A program made the position numbers and the translations under genes. Below, piece by piece: positions 18,801-26,553 of a stretch of 64,000 nucleotides of DNA (position 1 is its first letter; every line of letters starts with the position of its first letter). Source of the DNA: Deferribacteres bacterium (GTDB lineage: Bacteria > Chrysiogenota > Deferribacteres > Deferribacterales > Geovibrionaceae); the NCBI GenBank assembly GCA_023395255.1, contig JAEWZN010000007.1:372001-436000 (forward strand), written 5' to 3'. The notes beneath the pieces are model-generated. The model was given only the letters and a program-made list of their open reading frames with translations. It had not been told where the DNA came from and did no database searches.

Positions 18801-20654
18801 GACTTGATCTCTGACCTTCTGGAAGACAACAGCAACAGAAGGAACCGTCAGAAAAAGCTTGATATAAGGGTTATCATCGGCAACCCGCCGTATTCAATTG
18901 GTCAAAAAAGTGAAAATGATAATAACGATAATGTTGTTTACCCTGCTCTTGATGAAAAAATAAGAAGTTCTTATGCAGAGATGTCAAAATCTGTAACTAC
19001 TAAAGGTCTATATGATAACTATATAAGGGCTATCAGATGGGCTTCCAATAGAATAGGTGATTGTGGCGTTATTGGGTTTATTTCGGGGTCTGGGTTTATC
19101 GAAAAGCCAACAATGGACGGTATGAGAAAATGTTTAGCAGAAGAGTTCTCGAATATTTATATACTGAATCTTCGTGGTGATATTCGTAAAAATATGTTGA
19201 GTAATGGCAAAGCAAAAGAAGGACAAAATATTTTTGATAGTAACAGTATGACAGGGACTGCAATAACTATTTTAATAAAGAACCCTGAAAATTTACTAAA
19301 AGGACAAGTTAATTACTATGATATTGGTGATGACCTAACTACAAAGGAAAAAAGAGTACAAATAGTTGCCTTAGCTAGTATCAATGAAATAACTAAAGAA
19401 GATAAATGGCAACGGATAACGCCAAATAAACATGGCGACTGGCTAGGACAGCGTGATGACACTTTTAGTAAATTTATTGTTTTAGGAGATAAAAGAGGAG
19501 ATGCTTTAAAAGTATTTAATAATTTTTCTCAAGGACTATTAACTGCCAGAGACGCTTGGTGTTACAATGCAAGCTTTAGTTCTGTTTCAGAAAACATGAA
19601 AAGAATGATTGAATTTTATAGTTCAGAGCTTAACCGTTTTAATGCACAATACTTATCGGCGGGAAGAAAGGAGCGTGAAGAAAGAATTGATGGGTTCATT
19701 AATATCGATCCTGTACGGATAAGTTGGACAACAAGTTTAAAACAAGAGTTAATCAGGGGGAATAACTTTATTTTTGAATCAAATAGCGTTACACATAGTC
19801 TTTATCGCCCATTCACAAAAATGTATGTTTATTATGATAAAGTTTTTAACCATCGTGTTAGTCAGATGCCTAAAATATTCCCTAATGGAAATGCAAAGAA
19901 TATTGTTATTTGTTTTTCAGGAGTTGGTGCAAGAAGTGGTTTTTCTGTATTAATCTCTAATACATTGCCTTCTTATGATAATATCGAAAAAGGTCAATGC
20001 TTCCCTCTCTATCTCTATGACGAAGACGGCAGCCGCCGTGATGCAATAACGGATGAAGGCTTGGCACATTTTCAGGCGGCATATCCGAACGAAAAGATAA
20101 CAAAGGAAGACCTGTTTTATTACATTTACGGCTTGCTTCATTCTCCGGAATACAGAGAGAAATATGCGGACAACCTCTCAAAGGAATTACCCCGTATCCC
20201 CTGCGTAAAAAACGCCGCTGATTTCTGGGCTTTCAGCAAGGCAGGGCGTGCGCTTGCTGACCTGCATATAAACTATGAAACAGTTGCGAAATATCCCGCA
20301 ACAATAGAAAAACACAGCGATCTCACTGATGAAGATTACCGTGTGGAAAAAATGAAATACGGCAAAAATAAGGACAAAACAACAATAATCTATAACCACA
20401 AGATAACAGTGAAAAACATTCCGCTTGAAGCCTATGAATACGTTGTAAACGGTAAATCAGCTATCGACTGGGTTGTTGAACGCCAATGCGTCAAAACTGA
20501 TAAAGCCAGCGGCATTGTTAACGATGCGAACGACTGGGCAGTTGAAACCATGAACAACCCGAAATATCCCCTTGAACTGCTTCTGCGTGTCATAACAGTC
20601 AGTCTGGAAACTATGAAGGTAGTGAACTCACTGCCTAAGCTGGGTATTGAATAG
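15813..20654 (+). CDS. Type ISP restriction-modification enzyme (nuclease-helicase-methyltransferase-TRD)
   Basis: The 1613-aa protein combines all activities of a restriction system in one chain, as in LlaGI and LlaBIII (about 1570-1580 aa). An Mrr-type PD-(D/E)xK nuclease is at the N-terminus (GIDLVA at residues 64-69, QCK at 81-83). A superfamily 2 helicase follows with GTGKT at 195-199, CDEAH near 324-328, MTATPRVYGD and SVGRVMRKA. After a helical coupler comes an N6-adenine methyltransferase with DPFTGTGTF near 918 and NPPY near 1026, then the target recognition domain. Methylation of one strand at an asymmetric site and translocation-dependent cleavage are known for the family. The start ATG 15813 follows GGGGAT. 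The segment from about 18895 to 19985, right after NPPY, is much AT-richer than the rest, consistent with an exchanged recognition domain. Confidence 0.93.
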   Translation: MSALLNILDTFRREAKSEREKGTYFEELILVYLRNEASYKDLYDKVWTYADWAKEQGLDQRDAGIDLVARTAGTGEFHAIQCKLYTEDYKLQKKDIDSFFTASGKSVFSHRIIVSTTNNWSDHAEEALKDQQPPVSKIDLFDLENSQIDWSKYQSKQEPVLKPKKQLREHQKEALRAVKAGLKTADRGKLIMACGTGKTFTSLKIAEEIAGKGGRVLFLVPSLALLSQTLTEWTQESSTLIHSFAVCSDSDVGKKKRNESDEVKVLAHELRYPATTNAKSLAKEVDKRSDSGHMSVIFSTYHSIDVISDAQKEYGLADFDLIICDEAHRTTGATFEKDKESNFVRVHDADFIKSAKRLYMTATPRVYGDAAKIKANSGAVTLCSMDDEELYGKTLYVITFSEAVARELLVDYKVIVLAVEESYISRKLQALLNDGTNQLKVDDAAKIVGCWKALAKQGINEELTEDAEAMKRAVAFCQVIEPALKSKTHKVSSKNIASMFQAVVEAYQEAESIEPAARLNCEADHVDGSMNASEKEAKLAWLKADTPESTCRILSNVRCLSEGVDVPALDAVLFLTPRNSQIDVVQSVGRVMRKAEGKKRGYVILPVVIPAGVEPHDALNDNLTYRVVWQVLQALRSHDDRFDAMINKLELNGYSNKKIEVIAITGDVKKKTKTTAAERRKRESSGQRQYGIGSDADLTIETFMQPEIEIGDLERAIYAKLVQKCGRRVYWAEWASDIAKIARTHIDRIKAILENSENVKAIEAFEAFANELRDDLNDSITDEEIIEMLAQHLITKPVFDALFDDYNFTEHNPISQAMQGILEALQEKNISKEADTLQQFYESVKMRAEGIDSAEGKQKIVLELYDKFFRNAFPRMTERLGIVYTPVEVVDFIIRSVNDVLQSEFKTTLGSKGVHIIDPFTGTGTFITRLLQSGLITKEELEYKYKNEIHANEIVLLAYYIAAINIEAVYHALAGGEYTPFEGICLTDTFAMYEKDDLISDLLEDNSNRRNRQKKLDIRVIIGNPPYSIGQKSENDNNDNVVYPALDEKIRSSYAEMSKSVTTKGLYDNYIRAIRWASNRIGDCGVIGFISGSGFIEKPTMDGMRKCLAEEFSNIYILNLRGDIRKNMLSNGKAKEGQNIFDSNSMTGTAITILIKNPENLLKGQVNYYDIGDDLTTKEKRVQIVALASINEITKEDKWQRITPNKHGDWLGQRDDTFSKFIVLGDKRGDALKVFNNFSQGLLTARDAWCYNASFSSVSENMKRMIEFYSSELNRFNAQYLSAGRKEREERIDGFINIDPVRISWTTSLKQELIRGNNFIFESNSVTHSLYRPFTKMYVYYDKVFNHRVSQMPKIFPNGNAKNIVICFSGVGARSGFSVLISNTLPSYDNIEKGQCFPLYLYDEDGSRRDAITDEGLAHFQAAYPNEKITKEDLFYYIYGLLHSPEYREKYADNLSKELPRIPCVKNAADFWAFSKAGRALADLHINYETVAKYPATIEKHSDLTDEDYRVEKMKYGKNKDKTTIIYNHKITVKNIPLEAYEYVVNGKSAIDWVVERQCVKTDKASGIVNDANDWAVETMNNPKYPLELLLRVITVSLETMKVVNSLPKLGIE

Positions 20655-20687
20655 GCTTTGTTTTAGCTTAAAGGTTCTTGTATTTTT

Positions 20688-20722
20688 GGGGTGGATGAAC
20701 ATTGTATTATCCACCCTTTTTA
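20688..20722 (+). terminator. intrinsic terminator of the restriction gene
   Basis: GGGTGGAT (20689-20696) pairs with ATCCACCC (20709-20716) and is followed by TTTTTATT on the plus strand. Confidence 0.85.
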
Positions 20723-20740
20723 TTGTGTAAGGAAATTAAA

Positions 20741-21583
20741 TTAATTCTCAGCAAAAAGTGCTGTGATAATTTCCGCCTGATTTCCGCCTAATACTAAGTA
20801 TTCTTTTTCAAGCTGAATCATCCGCTGAAGTATTGCTTTCTTAACTCTTGCCCCTGTGTAAGATCCTTTGCTGGCTTTGTATTCAGCCTTGCCTGTTATT
20901 GCTTCATCCCTGATTCTGTCTGTAAGCACTTTTGACTCAGGAAGGTTAACTTTTGATAAGTGGTTAATTATGTACGCCAACACATTCGGAACTGATCTAT
21001 CTGTAAGGTTTTCAAGTGAGCTTTTTTCATAGACATATTCGGTGCGGATTACGCCTTGTTTATATATCGCAGGGTATCTGTGTTCAGTTTTGTTTTCTAT
21101 TATTTCCGCTGTCTTGTCATATCTGCGTATTTTCCAGCTATTTTTCCTTTTCGCCTGTAAATATGAAGAACCCAGCTTGTTATCTTCTGGTTTAAATTCA
21201 ATTAAACCTGTCTTACTTTTTCCTGAATAACACCCCCCTAATAGGGGGTATACTTCTGTTCCTTCGTAATCAGCGTAAATATCAATGCGTGTTAATTTGA
21301 TTGCTGAATAGCTGTCTATATAAGTGGACAAAAATTCATGTATGTTTTTTTCTATATCACAGAAGCCTTTATGGCGTATTATAAAGTGTAGGGCGTGCAA
21401 TTCAACAATGCAGTATTTGCCATAATTATCAAAGCCCATCGATGCTAGGGGGCTTTGATACCACTTATAGCCTTTGGATTCGCCTTTGTATTTAAAGTCG
21501 GAATTGAATTTTTTGTGATCCTTTAATCTATAGGTAGACAAAGAGAATTTCAATCTATCAATGCCGTAATTAATCAGTTCCAT
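20741..21583 (-). CDS. Rep_trans-like replication initiation protein
   Basis: A 280-aa protein with the three landmark motifs of the Rep_trans/phage-type replication initiator group: TRIDIYADYEG (RxDxxxD), IRRYDKTAEI (YDK) and IRTEYVYEKSS (RxE). Such proteins nick an origin and start rolling-circle-type replication of plasmids, filamentous phage and integrative elements. It starts at ATG 21583 (minus). Two C-run/G-run palindromes, one inside the gene and one just before its start, could be the nicking or binding site. Its presence suggests that the element replicates after excision. I judge family membership by motif order only. Confidence 0.7.
   Translation of the reverse strand: MELINYGIDRLKFSLSTYRLKDHKKFNSDFKYKGESKGYKWYQSPLASMGFDNYGKYCIVELHALHFIIRHKGFCDIEKNIHEFLSTYIDSYSAIKLTRIDIYADYEGTEVYPLLGGCYSGKSKTGLIEFKPEDNKLGSSYLQAKRKNSWKIRRYDKTAEIIENKTEHRYPAIYKQGVIRTEYVYEKSSLENLTDRSVPNVLAYIINHLSKVNLPESKVLTDRIRDEAITGKAEYKASKGSYTGARVKKAILQRMIQLEKEYLVLGGNQAEIITALFAEN
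21234..21253. repeat. palindrome within rep gene, possible origin hairpin
   Basis: CCCCCT-AAT-AGGGGG (21234-21248) followed by TATAC. A related but looser inverted repeat lies just upstream of the rep start at 21601-21629. Confidence 0.4.
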
Positions 21584-21600
21584 AGCTAATTCCGTATTAG

Positions 21601-21629
21601 GTATACTCCCCTTATTAGAAGTAGGGGGG
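21601..21629. repeat. inverted repeat before rep start, possible replication origin or operator
   Basis: GTATAC then CCCCT (21608-21612), ten bases, and AGGGGG (21623-21628). On the minus strand this reads as a C-run/G-run hairpin ending in GTATAC, like the intragenic site at 21234-21253. It lies 18 bases upstream of the rep start codon. The space from 21584 to 21721 has no other recognisable content. Confidence 0.4.
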
Positions 21630-21721
21630 TAAAAGCTGATTCTGAATGTTCCGTACAGTCAGGTTTATGCTTTTTGAACTGCTTTTCCTGATAACCCATC
21701 AATACCGCCACCTCATCATCA

Positions 21722-21937
21722 CTAATCAGCCTGTGCAGACAGGTTAAGAGAATCAGAATACGGATTAAATGGATTCAGCGGGCATTTTGTGATTGTGCAT
21801 TTCTGAATGCCTTCAGAATAACCACATTCACATTCATAGCATTTGGCAATTATCGCTTCGTTTCTGGTGAGGCGTTCACCGTTGAGGTGCTTATTAAGCA
21901 GGGCTTTTCCCCTGAAGCGTTTTCCTTCCGCTTTCAT
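21722..21937 (-). CDS. small cysteine-rich phage/plasmid-type protein
   Basis: A 71-aa protein with CYECECGY, CTITKCPLNPFNPY: a conserved pattern of four to five cysteines ending in CPLxPF/YxPY, common in small proteins of prophages and integrative elements, probably binding zinc. The function is unknown. Two bases separate it from the AlpA gene upstream, so the two are probably co-transcribed. The motif recurs often enough in my memory for me to believe the ORF is real. Confidence 0.65.
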   Translation of the reverse strand: MKAEGKRFRGKALLNKHLNGERLTRNEAIIAKCYECECGYSEGIQKCTITKCPLNPFNPYSDSLNLSAQAD

Positions 21938-21939
21938 GG

Positions 21940-22131
21940 CTACACCCCCCTGCTTTCAGTTACTTTGGATTCAATCCACTGCATAACATCGGCTTCAAGC
22001 CATGCAACTGCACGCATACCAAGCTTGATCGGTTTGGGAAAATCGCCTTCTTTGATTTTTGAATAGATTGAGCTTCTTTTCAGCCCTGTGACTTTTTCGA
22101 CTTCATTTCTTCTAAGGAGTTTTTTAGTCAT
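21940..22131 (-). CDS. AlpA-family helix-turn-helix regulator
   Basis: A 63-aa MerR-like winged-helix regulator: LLRRNEVEKVTGLKRSSIYS is the DNA-binding half, GDFPKPIKLGMRAVAWLEAD the wing and the typical AlpA middle, and VMQWIESK the end. In P4 and related elements AlpA-like proteins control integrase expression and excision. Its position, between the integrase-side genes and the replication gene, fits that role. The spacer upstream (22132-22226) would hold its promoter; no clear operator was seen. Confidence 0.85.
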   Translation of the reverse strand: MTKKLLRRNEVEKVTGLKRSSIYSKIKEGDFPKPIKLGMRAVAWLEADVMQWIESKVTESRGV

Positions 22132-22226
22132 TTTGAAACCTCACTGGTTTTTTAAAGAAAATAAATGATTTAACCAGAAAGAGCTTTTCATATGTTCAAT
22201 TAGGAAGATTTGAAAGATACGAATTG

Positions 22227-23054
22227 TCAGGAGTGATTTGGATAGTTTTTTAATGTAAGTCCATTAGGTAATTTAGTGGTATAATATTCCTGAAACTCAC
22301 TATATGCAGTTTTGAATGTATTGTAGCTCGTTTTCCCGTAGTTGTTATTTCTGAAAACTTCATCAGCAATATAGCATCCTGAACGCTTGTTCTCATCTCC
22401 ATAAGCCTGGAAAGGGTTAATACCAAAAAAAGCTTTCAATGCCCAAACCATTAATCCAAGTGCAAAACCTTCATAGCCGCCAAGTCCCATATTCGCATGA
22501 TTCCTCTTCACTGTCTTAGGAGTTTTCATGTTTAGGTATATTTCAAAAACATAGGTGACAACCTCTTTTGGTAATGATGAAATTAATTCATCTATGGTAT
22601 GCTCGCTGTTTTCTAAATATTGCTTCAATGCAATTTTAAAGGCTGCACAAATAAGTGAATTTTTTTCTGCTTTTTGAACTATATCTAGAATCATTTTGTA
22701 CGTTTCATTTAAGTTTCTTTTTGAAGAATTTTTATTACCTCTTTTTATTGTTATAGTGAGTCCGTTTTCATCAGAGATAGAATGAGTGTAGCGATAATAA
22801 TCTTGAAGCAATTTTAAGTAGAATTGAGAGGCTTTTGTTACGGGGTCTTTATCTAACTGATAGGTCTGAATGATGACTTCATACAATTTCTGATAGCATA
22901 TTTGACGCTCTTCTTCTGTAAGGTTTTGTTCTTTACCTGTTTGTATTTCTACAAATCGTTGAGCTAGTTCAGTGTCATGGCAAAGCAGGTTGAGCCAAAA
23001 ATTTTCCATATATTCACTTTTCTTTTCTTCTGATATAGGAATATTTTCATCCAT
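22227..23054 (-). CDS. unknown 275-aa protein of the integrative element
   Basis: I do not recognise this protein. It is largely helical by composition, has no signal peptide, and shows no catalytic signature I know; near the C-terminus is a glycine-rich hydrophobic stretch (MGLGGYEGFALGLMVWALKAFFG) that could be a membrane or core helix. The start overlaps the 3' end of the integrase gene by 8 bases, so it is translated together with it or right after it. The gene is AT-rich. Position next to the integrase in a mobile element that carries a restriction system makes a defence, regulatory or element-maintenance role possible, but nothing in the sequence decides this. Confidence 0.7.
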   Translation of the reverse strand: MDENIPISEEKKSEYMENFWLNLLCHDTELAQRFVEIQTGKEQNLTEEERQICYQKLYEVIIQTYQLDKDPVTKASQFYLKLLQDYYRYTHSISDENGLTITIKRGNKNSSKRNLNETYKMILDIVQKAEKNSLICAAFKIALKQYLENSEHTIDELISSLPKEVVTYVFEIYLNMKTPKTVKRNHANMGLGGYEGFALGLMVWALKAFFGINPFQAYGDENKRSGCYIADEVFRNNNYGKTSYNTFKTAYSEFQEYYTTKLPNGLTLKNYPNHS

Positions 23055-24228
23055 TTTTTACCTCATCAAGATAATCCGCCCACCATTGCATCATTTTTGT
23101 TCTTTCTTCCATATATTCGGCATGGTTATAAGCTGCTTTAACCTTATTGCTTTCAGAATGAGCAAGCTGTGTTTCTATTATAGCGGATTTAAAACCGTTC
23201 TCATGCAGAAGTGTTGAAGCTATACCCCTGAAGCCATGAGCGGTCATTTCCTCTTTGGTAAAGCCCATGCGCCTTAATGCTGCGTTCAGTGTGTTATCGC
23301 TCATCGGTCTGTCTTTTGAACGAAGGCAAGGGAAAACATATTTCCAGCGTCCTGTTAGGGGCATAATATCTTTAAAAATTTGTACAGCCTGCTTTGACAA
23401 TGGAATCATATGAGGTTTTTTCATTTTCATTTTACCAGCCGGAATTTTCCATACAGCGTTTTCAAGGTCAATCTCAGACCATTCAGCCTGTCTCAACTCA
23501 CCAGGTCTTAAAAATACATATGGAGCAAGTTTCAGAGCATATCTTGTGACAATTTCCCCCTCATAGTCTTCTATTGCCAGAAGCAAGCCTTTGAGTTTTG
23601 ATGGTTCTGTTATGCAAGCCATATGTTTGTTGACTTTAGGGGTAAGAGCTTTGGTTAATCCGGAAGTAGGGTTGTTTTCACATCGGTTAGTCCGGATACC
23701 ATATAAAAATATCTCTCCGCATATTCCATTGATTCTGTGTGCAATGTCGATAGCTCCACGATTCTGAATCCGCTCAAGAAGTGTCAGAATATCTTTTGCA
23801 GTGATATTTTTAATCGGTTTGCTGCCTACATAGGGGAAAATATCTTTTTCAAGAAACCGCCATTTCTTTTCAGCGTGTTTTTCAGACCACTTGGGCTTAA
23901 ACTTTTCATACCATTCACAGGCAACCGAATAAAAGTTGTTTGTGGAGTCCTCATATATTAATTGTTTTTTTGTTTTTTTAACTTCCATAGGATCAATGTT
24001 ATCGGATAAAAGCTTTCTGGCGTTGTCTCTCTTAATTCTTGCCTCTTTCAATGATGTTTCAGGATAAACACCGATTGCCAGTGTTTTACGTTTACCGCCG
24101 AATCTGTAATCCATACGGAAATATTTCCCTGAATTACTTACCAAAAGATACATTCCTTTTTCATCTGTTATTTTGATTTGCTTTCCTGAAAATCTGGAAT
24201 TTTTGATGACGGTATCTGTTAATGCCAT
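23047..24228 (-). CDS. int: P4-type tyrosine integrase
   Basis: A 393-aa site-specific recombinase. The N-terminal arm-binding domain (DUF4102 type) shows KGMYLLVSNSGKYFRMDYR and GVYPETSLKEARIKRDNARK; the catalytic domain carries the arginine in LRPGELRQAEW, HMIPLSKQAV, HGFRGIAST (HxxR) and AYNHAEYMEERTKMMQWWADYL, with the nucleophilic tyrosine in AYNHAEY. It reads away from the tRNA-Phe gene and in the same orientation, the normal arrangement for elements inserted at a tRNA 3' end. Its promoter region is packed with short repeats that probably bind the arm domain. Confidence 0.95.
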   Translation of the reverse strand: MALTDTVIKNSRFSGKQIKITDEKGMYLLVSNSGKYFRMDYRFGGKRKTLAIGVYPETSLKEARIKRDNARKLLSDNIDPMEVKKTKKQLIYEDSTNNFYSVACEWYEKFKPKWSEKHAEKKWRFLEKDIFPYVGSKPIKNITAKDILTLLERIQNRGAIDIAHRINGICGEIFLYGIRTNRCENNPTSGLTKALTPKVNKHMACITEPSKLKGLLLAIEDYEGEIVTRYALKLAPYVFLRPGELRQAEWSEIDLENAVWKIPAGKMKMKKPHMIPLSKQAVQIFKDIMPLTGRWKYVFPCLRSKDRPMSDNTLNAALRRMGFTKEEMTAHGFRGIASTLLHENGFKSAIIETQLAHSESNKVKAAYNHAEYMEERTKMMQWWADYLDEVKNG

Positions 24229-24403
24229 GACGGTATTTCCTGTCTCGCTTTTTATTTATACCGTCAAATGTAAGTGATTGATAATAAGTGGATTGAATTA
24301 TGATTGACGGTATGTGCCCATGACAAATTATAATATACCGTCGTTACTACCGTCAAGTTTATGTGGCTGCCTATGGATTTTTTTGGATTTTATTGGACGG
24401 TAT
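24207..24403. repeat. cluster of TACCGTCA-type sites, probable integrase/excisionase arm sites
   Basis: Seven copies of ATACCGTCAA or its complement occur at 24207-24215, 24228-24236, 24258-24267, 24304-24313, 24335-24342 (partial), 24348-24356 and 24394-24403 (one mismatch). A further copy lies at the other end of the element (15501-15510). Mixed orientation, short length and clustering next to the crossover site are typical of arm-type integrase or Xis sites. Binding here would also repress int, since the start codon lies inside the cluster. Confidence 0.6.
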
Positions 24404-24422
24404 TTTGTCATAAACTATTGAA

Positions 24423-24455
24423 TAAAAAAGGCTTCGCAGATTTCTCTGGAAGCCT
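24423..24455 (-). terminator. intrinsic terminator downstream of tRNA-Phe
   Basis: On the minus strand AGGCTTC...GAAGCCT (24429-24435 with 24449-24455) is followed by TTTTTTATT. It ends the tRNA transcript just inside the element. Confidence 0.75.
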
Positions 24456-24465
24456 GTAGATTTCA

Positions 24466-24482
24466 AAATGGTGCCCAGGGAC
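24466..24482. repeat. attachment site at the tRNA-Phe 3' end
   Basis: AAATGGTGCCCAGGGAC, overlapping the CCA end and acceptor stem. Its partner is 15422-15437. Confidence 0.65.
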
Positions 24483-24545
24483 GGAATCGAACCATCGACA
24501 CGTGGATTTTCAGTCCACTGCTCTACCGACTGAGCTACCTGGGCA
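24469..24545 (-). tRNA. tRNA-Phe (GAA)
   Basis: The minus strand folds as a standard tRNA: acceptor TGCCCAGG with CCTGGGCA, D-arm GCTC...GAGC, anticodon stem GTGGA/TCCAC with loop CTGAAAA (anticodon GAA), T-arm with GGTTCGATTCC, and an encoded CCA end. It is intact and serves as the integration site of the adjacent element. Confidence 0.97.
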
Positions 24546-24559
24546 TCTGTGGGAACGCT

Positions 24560-24588
24560 AAATTACTAAAGTGAGTATTCTTTGTCAA
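24560..24588 (-). promoter_or_regulatory. probable tRNA-Phe promoter
   Basis: Minus strand TTGACA (complement of 24583-24588) with a 17-base spacer before TAATTT (complement of 24560-24565), ending about 14 bases before the mature tRNA. Confidence 0.5.
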
Positions 24589-24716
24589 CAAAAAAATAAC
24601 GAAAAATTGATTAAGTCTGAAATAACCTGCCTGTCGCCCGTGCGGGGCAATATATGTTTGATCTGCCTTGCTGTTTTGGGCTATAAAAGCTTATCGGAAT
24701 TAACGGGGGACGAGAT

Positions 24717-26531
24717 ATGCCTTTCAAACATGTCAATGCGCCTGAGAGCGTGGTTAAAAATGCGGACAAGCTTTTTAAACCTGCCTCATATGATATAAGA
24801 GCCTATGTAGGCGAACCGGGTGATTTTTTCAGCGAGAAGGCTGTCTTCACACCGGATGCGGCAAAAACTGCGGGCATCCTCATGGGCGGGCTGAGCTTTG
24901 CTCTCCGCAGCGGTGAAAAGACTGCACTGAATGAGGGCGATACGTGCATAATAGGTTATGACAACGGCCCCACTTCAAAAGCGCTGGCGGAATCTTTTGC
25001 CGAAGGGCTGGCGGAAACAGGCGTGAATGTTAATATCATAGGTGTTTCCGGCTCCGGTCAGGTTTATCAGAACCAAAACCAGCTTGGTGCGGATGCCCAT
25101 GTGCAGATAACCCGCTCCCATGTGGAGGTTACTACCAACGGCGCAAAATTCGGCATCGGAATACAGGGAATACACACCTACCTGCTTAAGCAGATGAATG
25201 AGGCGCTGAAAACAAACGCCGCCGTCCGTTTCGGCTCCGCAAAAGGGAAAATCACTGATAAAACCGATGAGGCATACTCCGTTTACTTTGACAAAATGGT
25301 GAAAACATACAAAGCATATTTTGCGGATAAGGATACATCCAAAATAGCCGTTAACCTGTTCGGCGGAACAGGCTGCAAATATGCAGAACTTTTCCGTGCA
25401 GTGTTTGGGGCGGATGTTCTGCTCCTCGGCGCGGATCTGGATGTAAATTCCGGCGCGGCGCTGGCTGATCCCACCAGAAAAGAGATGATAGAAAAAGTCG
25501 CCGGATTCTCCGAAGCTCTCGCAGAAGGTTTCCGCATACATTCCTTTGATCTGGATGCGGACAGAGGCTCTGTTACCTCCGGTGCTGATGCTCTTAAGGC
25601 AGGGGCATCCGGGCATTATCTCGGTGATGCGCTGGCTTATATACTTGCGGATTACAAACTGAAAAAATCTGTGCCTGAACTGCTTGAAAAGCTTTCCGAA
25701 AAAGGCGTGGCAGCGGAAAAGGCGGAGAGGATAAAGGAAATAGCTGAAACAGTTTATATAGATGCCCGATACACCAGCGGGGTGAAAAGCTATGTGGAAT
25801 CCCTCGGCGGCAAAACTGTTTTCCATACAAAAGGGCATTCCCTCTGGAAGGAGACAATCACGGCGAATATGGCTGAGATGGCGGAGCTTGCCGGATATGG
25901 GAGCATATCCTCATTTGTTGCGGATACAGGCTACAGGGATTACCAGATAGAAGCCTCGCTCCACTTTTTCACCACAGATGTTGAGGACGGAATACCCCGT
26001 GATGATGCTGTGGAGAACATATTTGTTCTGGAGCAGGTGTTTGCCGAATCCGGAATAACAAATCTGAATGAATATTTCGCTTCAATCCCCTTTCGTTTCA
26101 TCACCAAGGAGATAAGGACAACTTCGGTGAGCAATGAGGCGAAGGAGCATATCACAAACGAAATCGTCAGGGTGATAAAGGATACTTTCAGCGGGCTTAA
26201 AGGTGTCGAAACCATGGAGTTTGACGGTCAGATACGGGCGGACTGGGCGGAAGGATTCATAATGTACGGCATGTCCAACACATCCCCCAAGCTAACCTTC
26301 ATGGCGGAAGGAACAACGGAGGAGATAAGGAACAGTGCCCTGCGTTTTCTTCTCGGTCTCCACAACCACTTCAAGGCGCAGTACGGCGACAGTGAGCCCA
26401 TGGATCTGGCTGAGAACGACTTTTTCCTGAAAGAAGCGGGCTATAATCTGCCTGAACCCGATAAAGTCAGGCTGGATGACCCGGAAGTCAGGGCATTTCT
26501 GAAAGGCTTCGGAATAGACAAGGTTTTATAA
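24717..26531 (+). CDS. phosphohexomutase superfamily protein (phosphoglucomutase/phosphomannomutase-like)
   Basis: A 604-aa protein of the alpha-D-phosphohexomutase group, which swaps phosphate between C1 and C6 of hexose phosphates. I see the metal-binding loop as [10 protein letters not shown] (usual DGDADR) and a sugar-binding region near [26 protein letters not shown]. The active-site serine segment reads [14 protein letters not shown] in place of the common TASHNP, so Ser-His is kept but its surroundings differ. It is longer than the usual 450-550 aa. The start ATG 24717 follows GGGGGACGAG. The 170-base space before it (24546-24716) holds only the tRNA promoter and no other feature I can name. 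Confidence 0.75.
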   Translation: MPFKHVNAPESVVKNADKLFKPASYDIRAYVGEPGDFFSEKAVFTPDAAKTAGILMGGLSFALRSGEKTALNEGDTCIIGYDNGPTSKALAESFAEGLAETGVNVNIIGVSGSGQVYQNQNQLGADAHVQITRSHVEVTTNGAKFGIGIQGIHTYLLKQMNEALKTNAAVRFGSAKGKITDKTDEAYSVYFDKMVKTYKAYFADKDTSKIAVNLFGGTGCKYAELFRAVFGADVLLLGADLDVNSGAALADPTRKEMIEKVAGFSEALAEGFRIHSFDLDADRGSVTSGADALKAGASGHYLGDALAYILADYKLKKSVPELLEKLSEKGVAAEKAERIKEIAETVYIDARYTSGVKSYVESLGGKTVFHTKGHSLWKETITANMAEMAELAGYGSISSFVADTGYRDYQIEASLHFFTTDVEDGIPRDDAVENIFVLEQVFAESGITNLNEYFASIPFRFITKEIRTTSVSNEAKEHITNEIVRVIKDTFSGLKGVETMEFDGQIRADWAEGFIMYGMSNTSPKLTFMAEGTTEEIRNSALRFLLGLHNHFKAQYGDSEPMDLAENDFFLKEAGYNLPEPDKVRLDDPEVRAFLKGFGIDKVL

Positions 26532-26553
26532 AAATACAGAGCAAGGAATATAT

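Larger units (their letters stand above)
15422..24482. mobile_element. ~9 kb integrative element in tRNA-Phe carrying a Type ISP restriction system
   Basis: The element lies between a partial copy of the tRNA-Phe 3' end (15422-15437) and the intact tRNA gene (24469-24545). Next to the tRNA, in the same orientation, is a P4-type tyrosine integrase, followed by an unknown gene, an AlpA-type regulator, a small Cys-rich protein and a Rep_trans-like replication gene, all on the minus strand. The plus-strand cargo is a 1613-aa Type ISP restriction-modification enzyme. The genes on both sides (manC operon and phosphohexomutase-his cluster) look like ordinary chromosome. Structural phage genes are absent, so this is a satellite-like or ICE-remnant-like element. 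The exact ends depend on the att core, which differs by one base between the two copies. Confidence 0.75.

Noticed and set aside
24571..24798. 75-codon frame before the phosphohexomutase
   Set aside because: It overlaps the mutase start in another frame, has no ribosome site and no recognisable pattern.
24975..25838. Long minus-strand frame opposite the phosphohexomutase
   Set aside because: A shadow of the GC-biased plus-strand gene; protein is Cys/His/Phe-rich without domain pattern.
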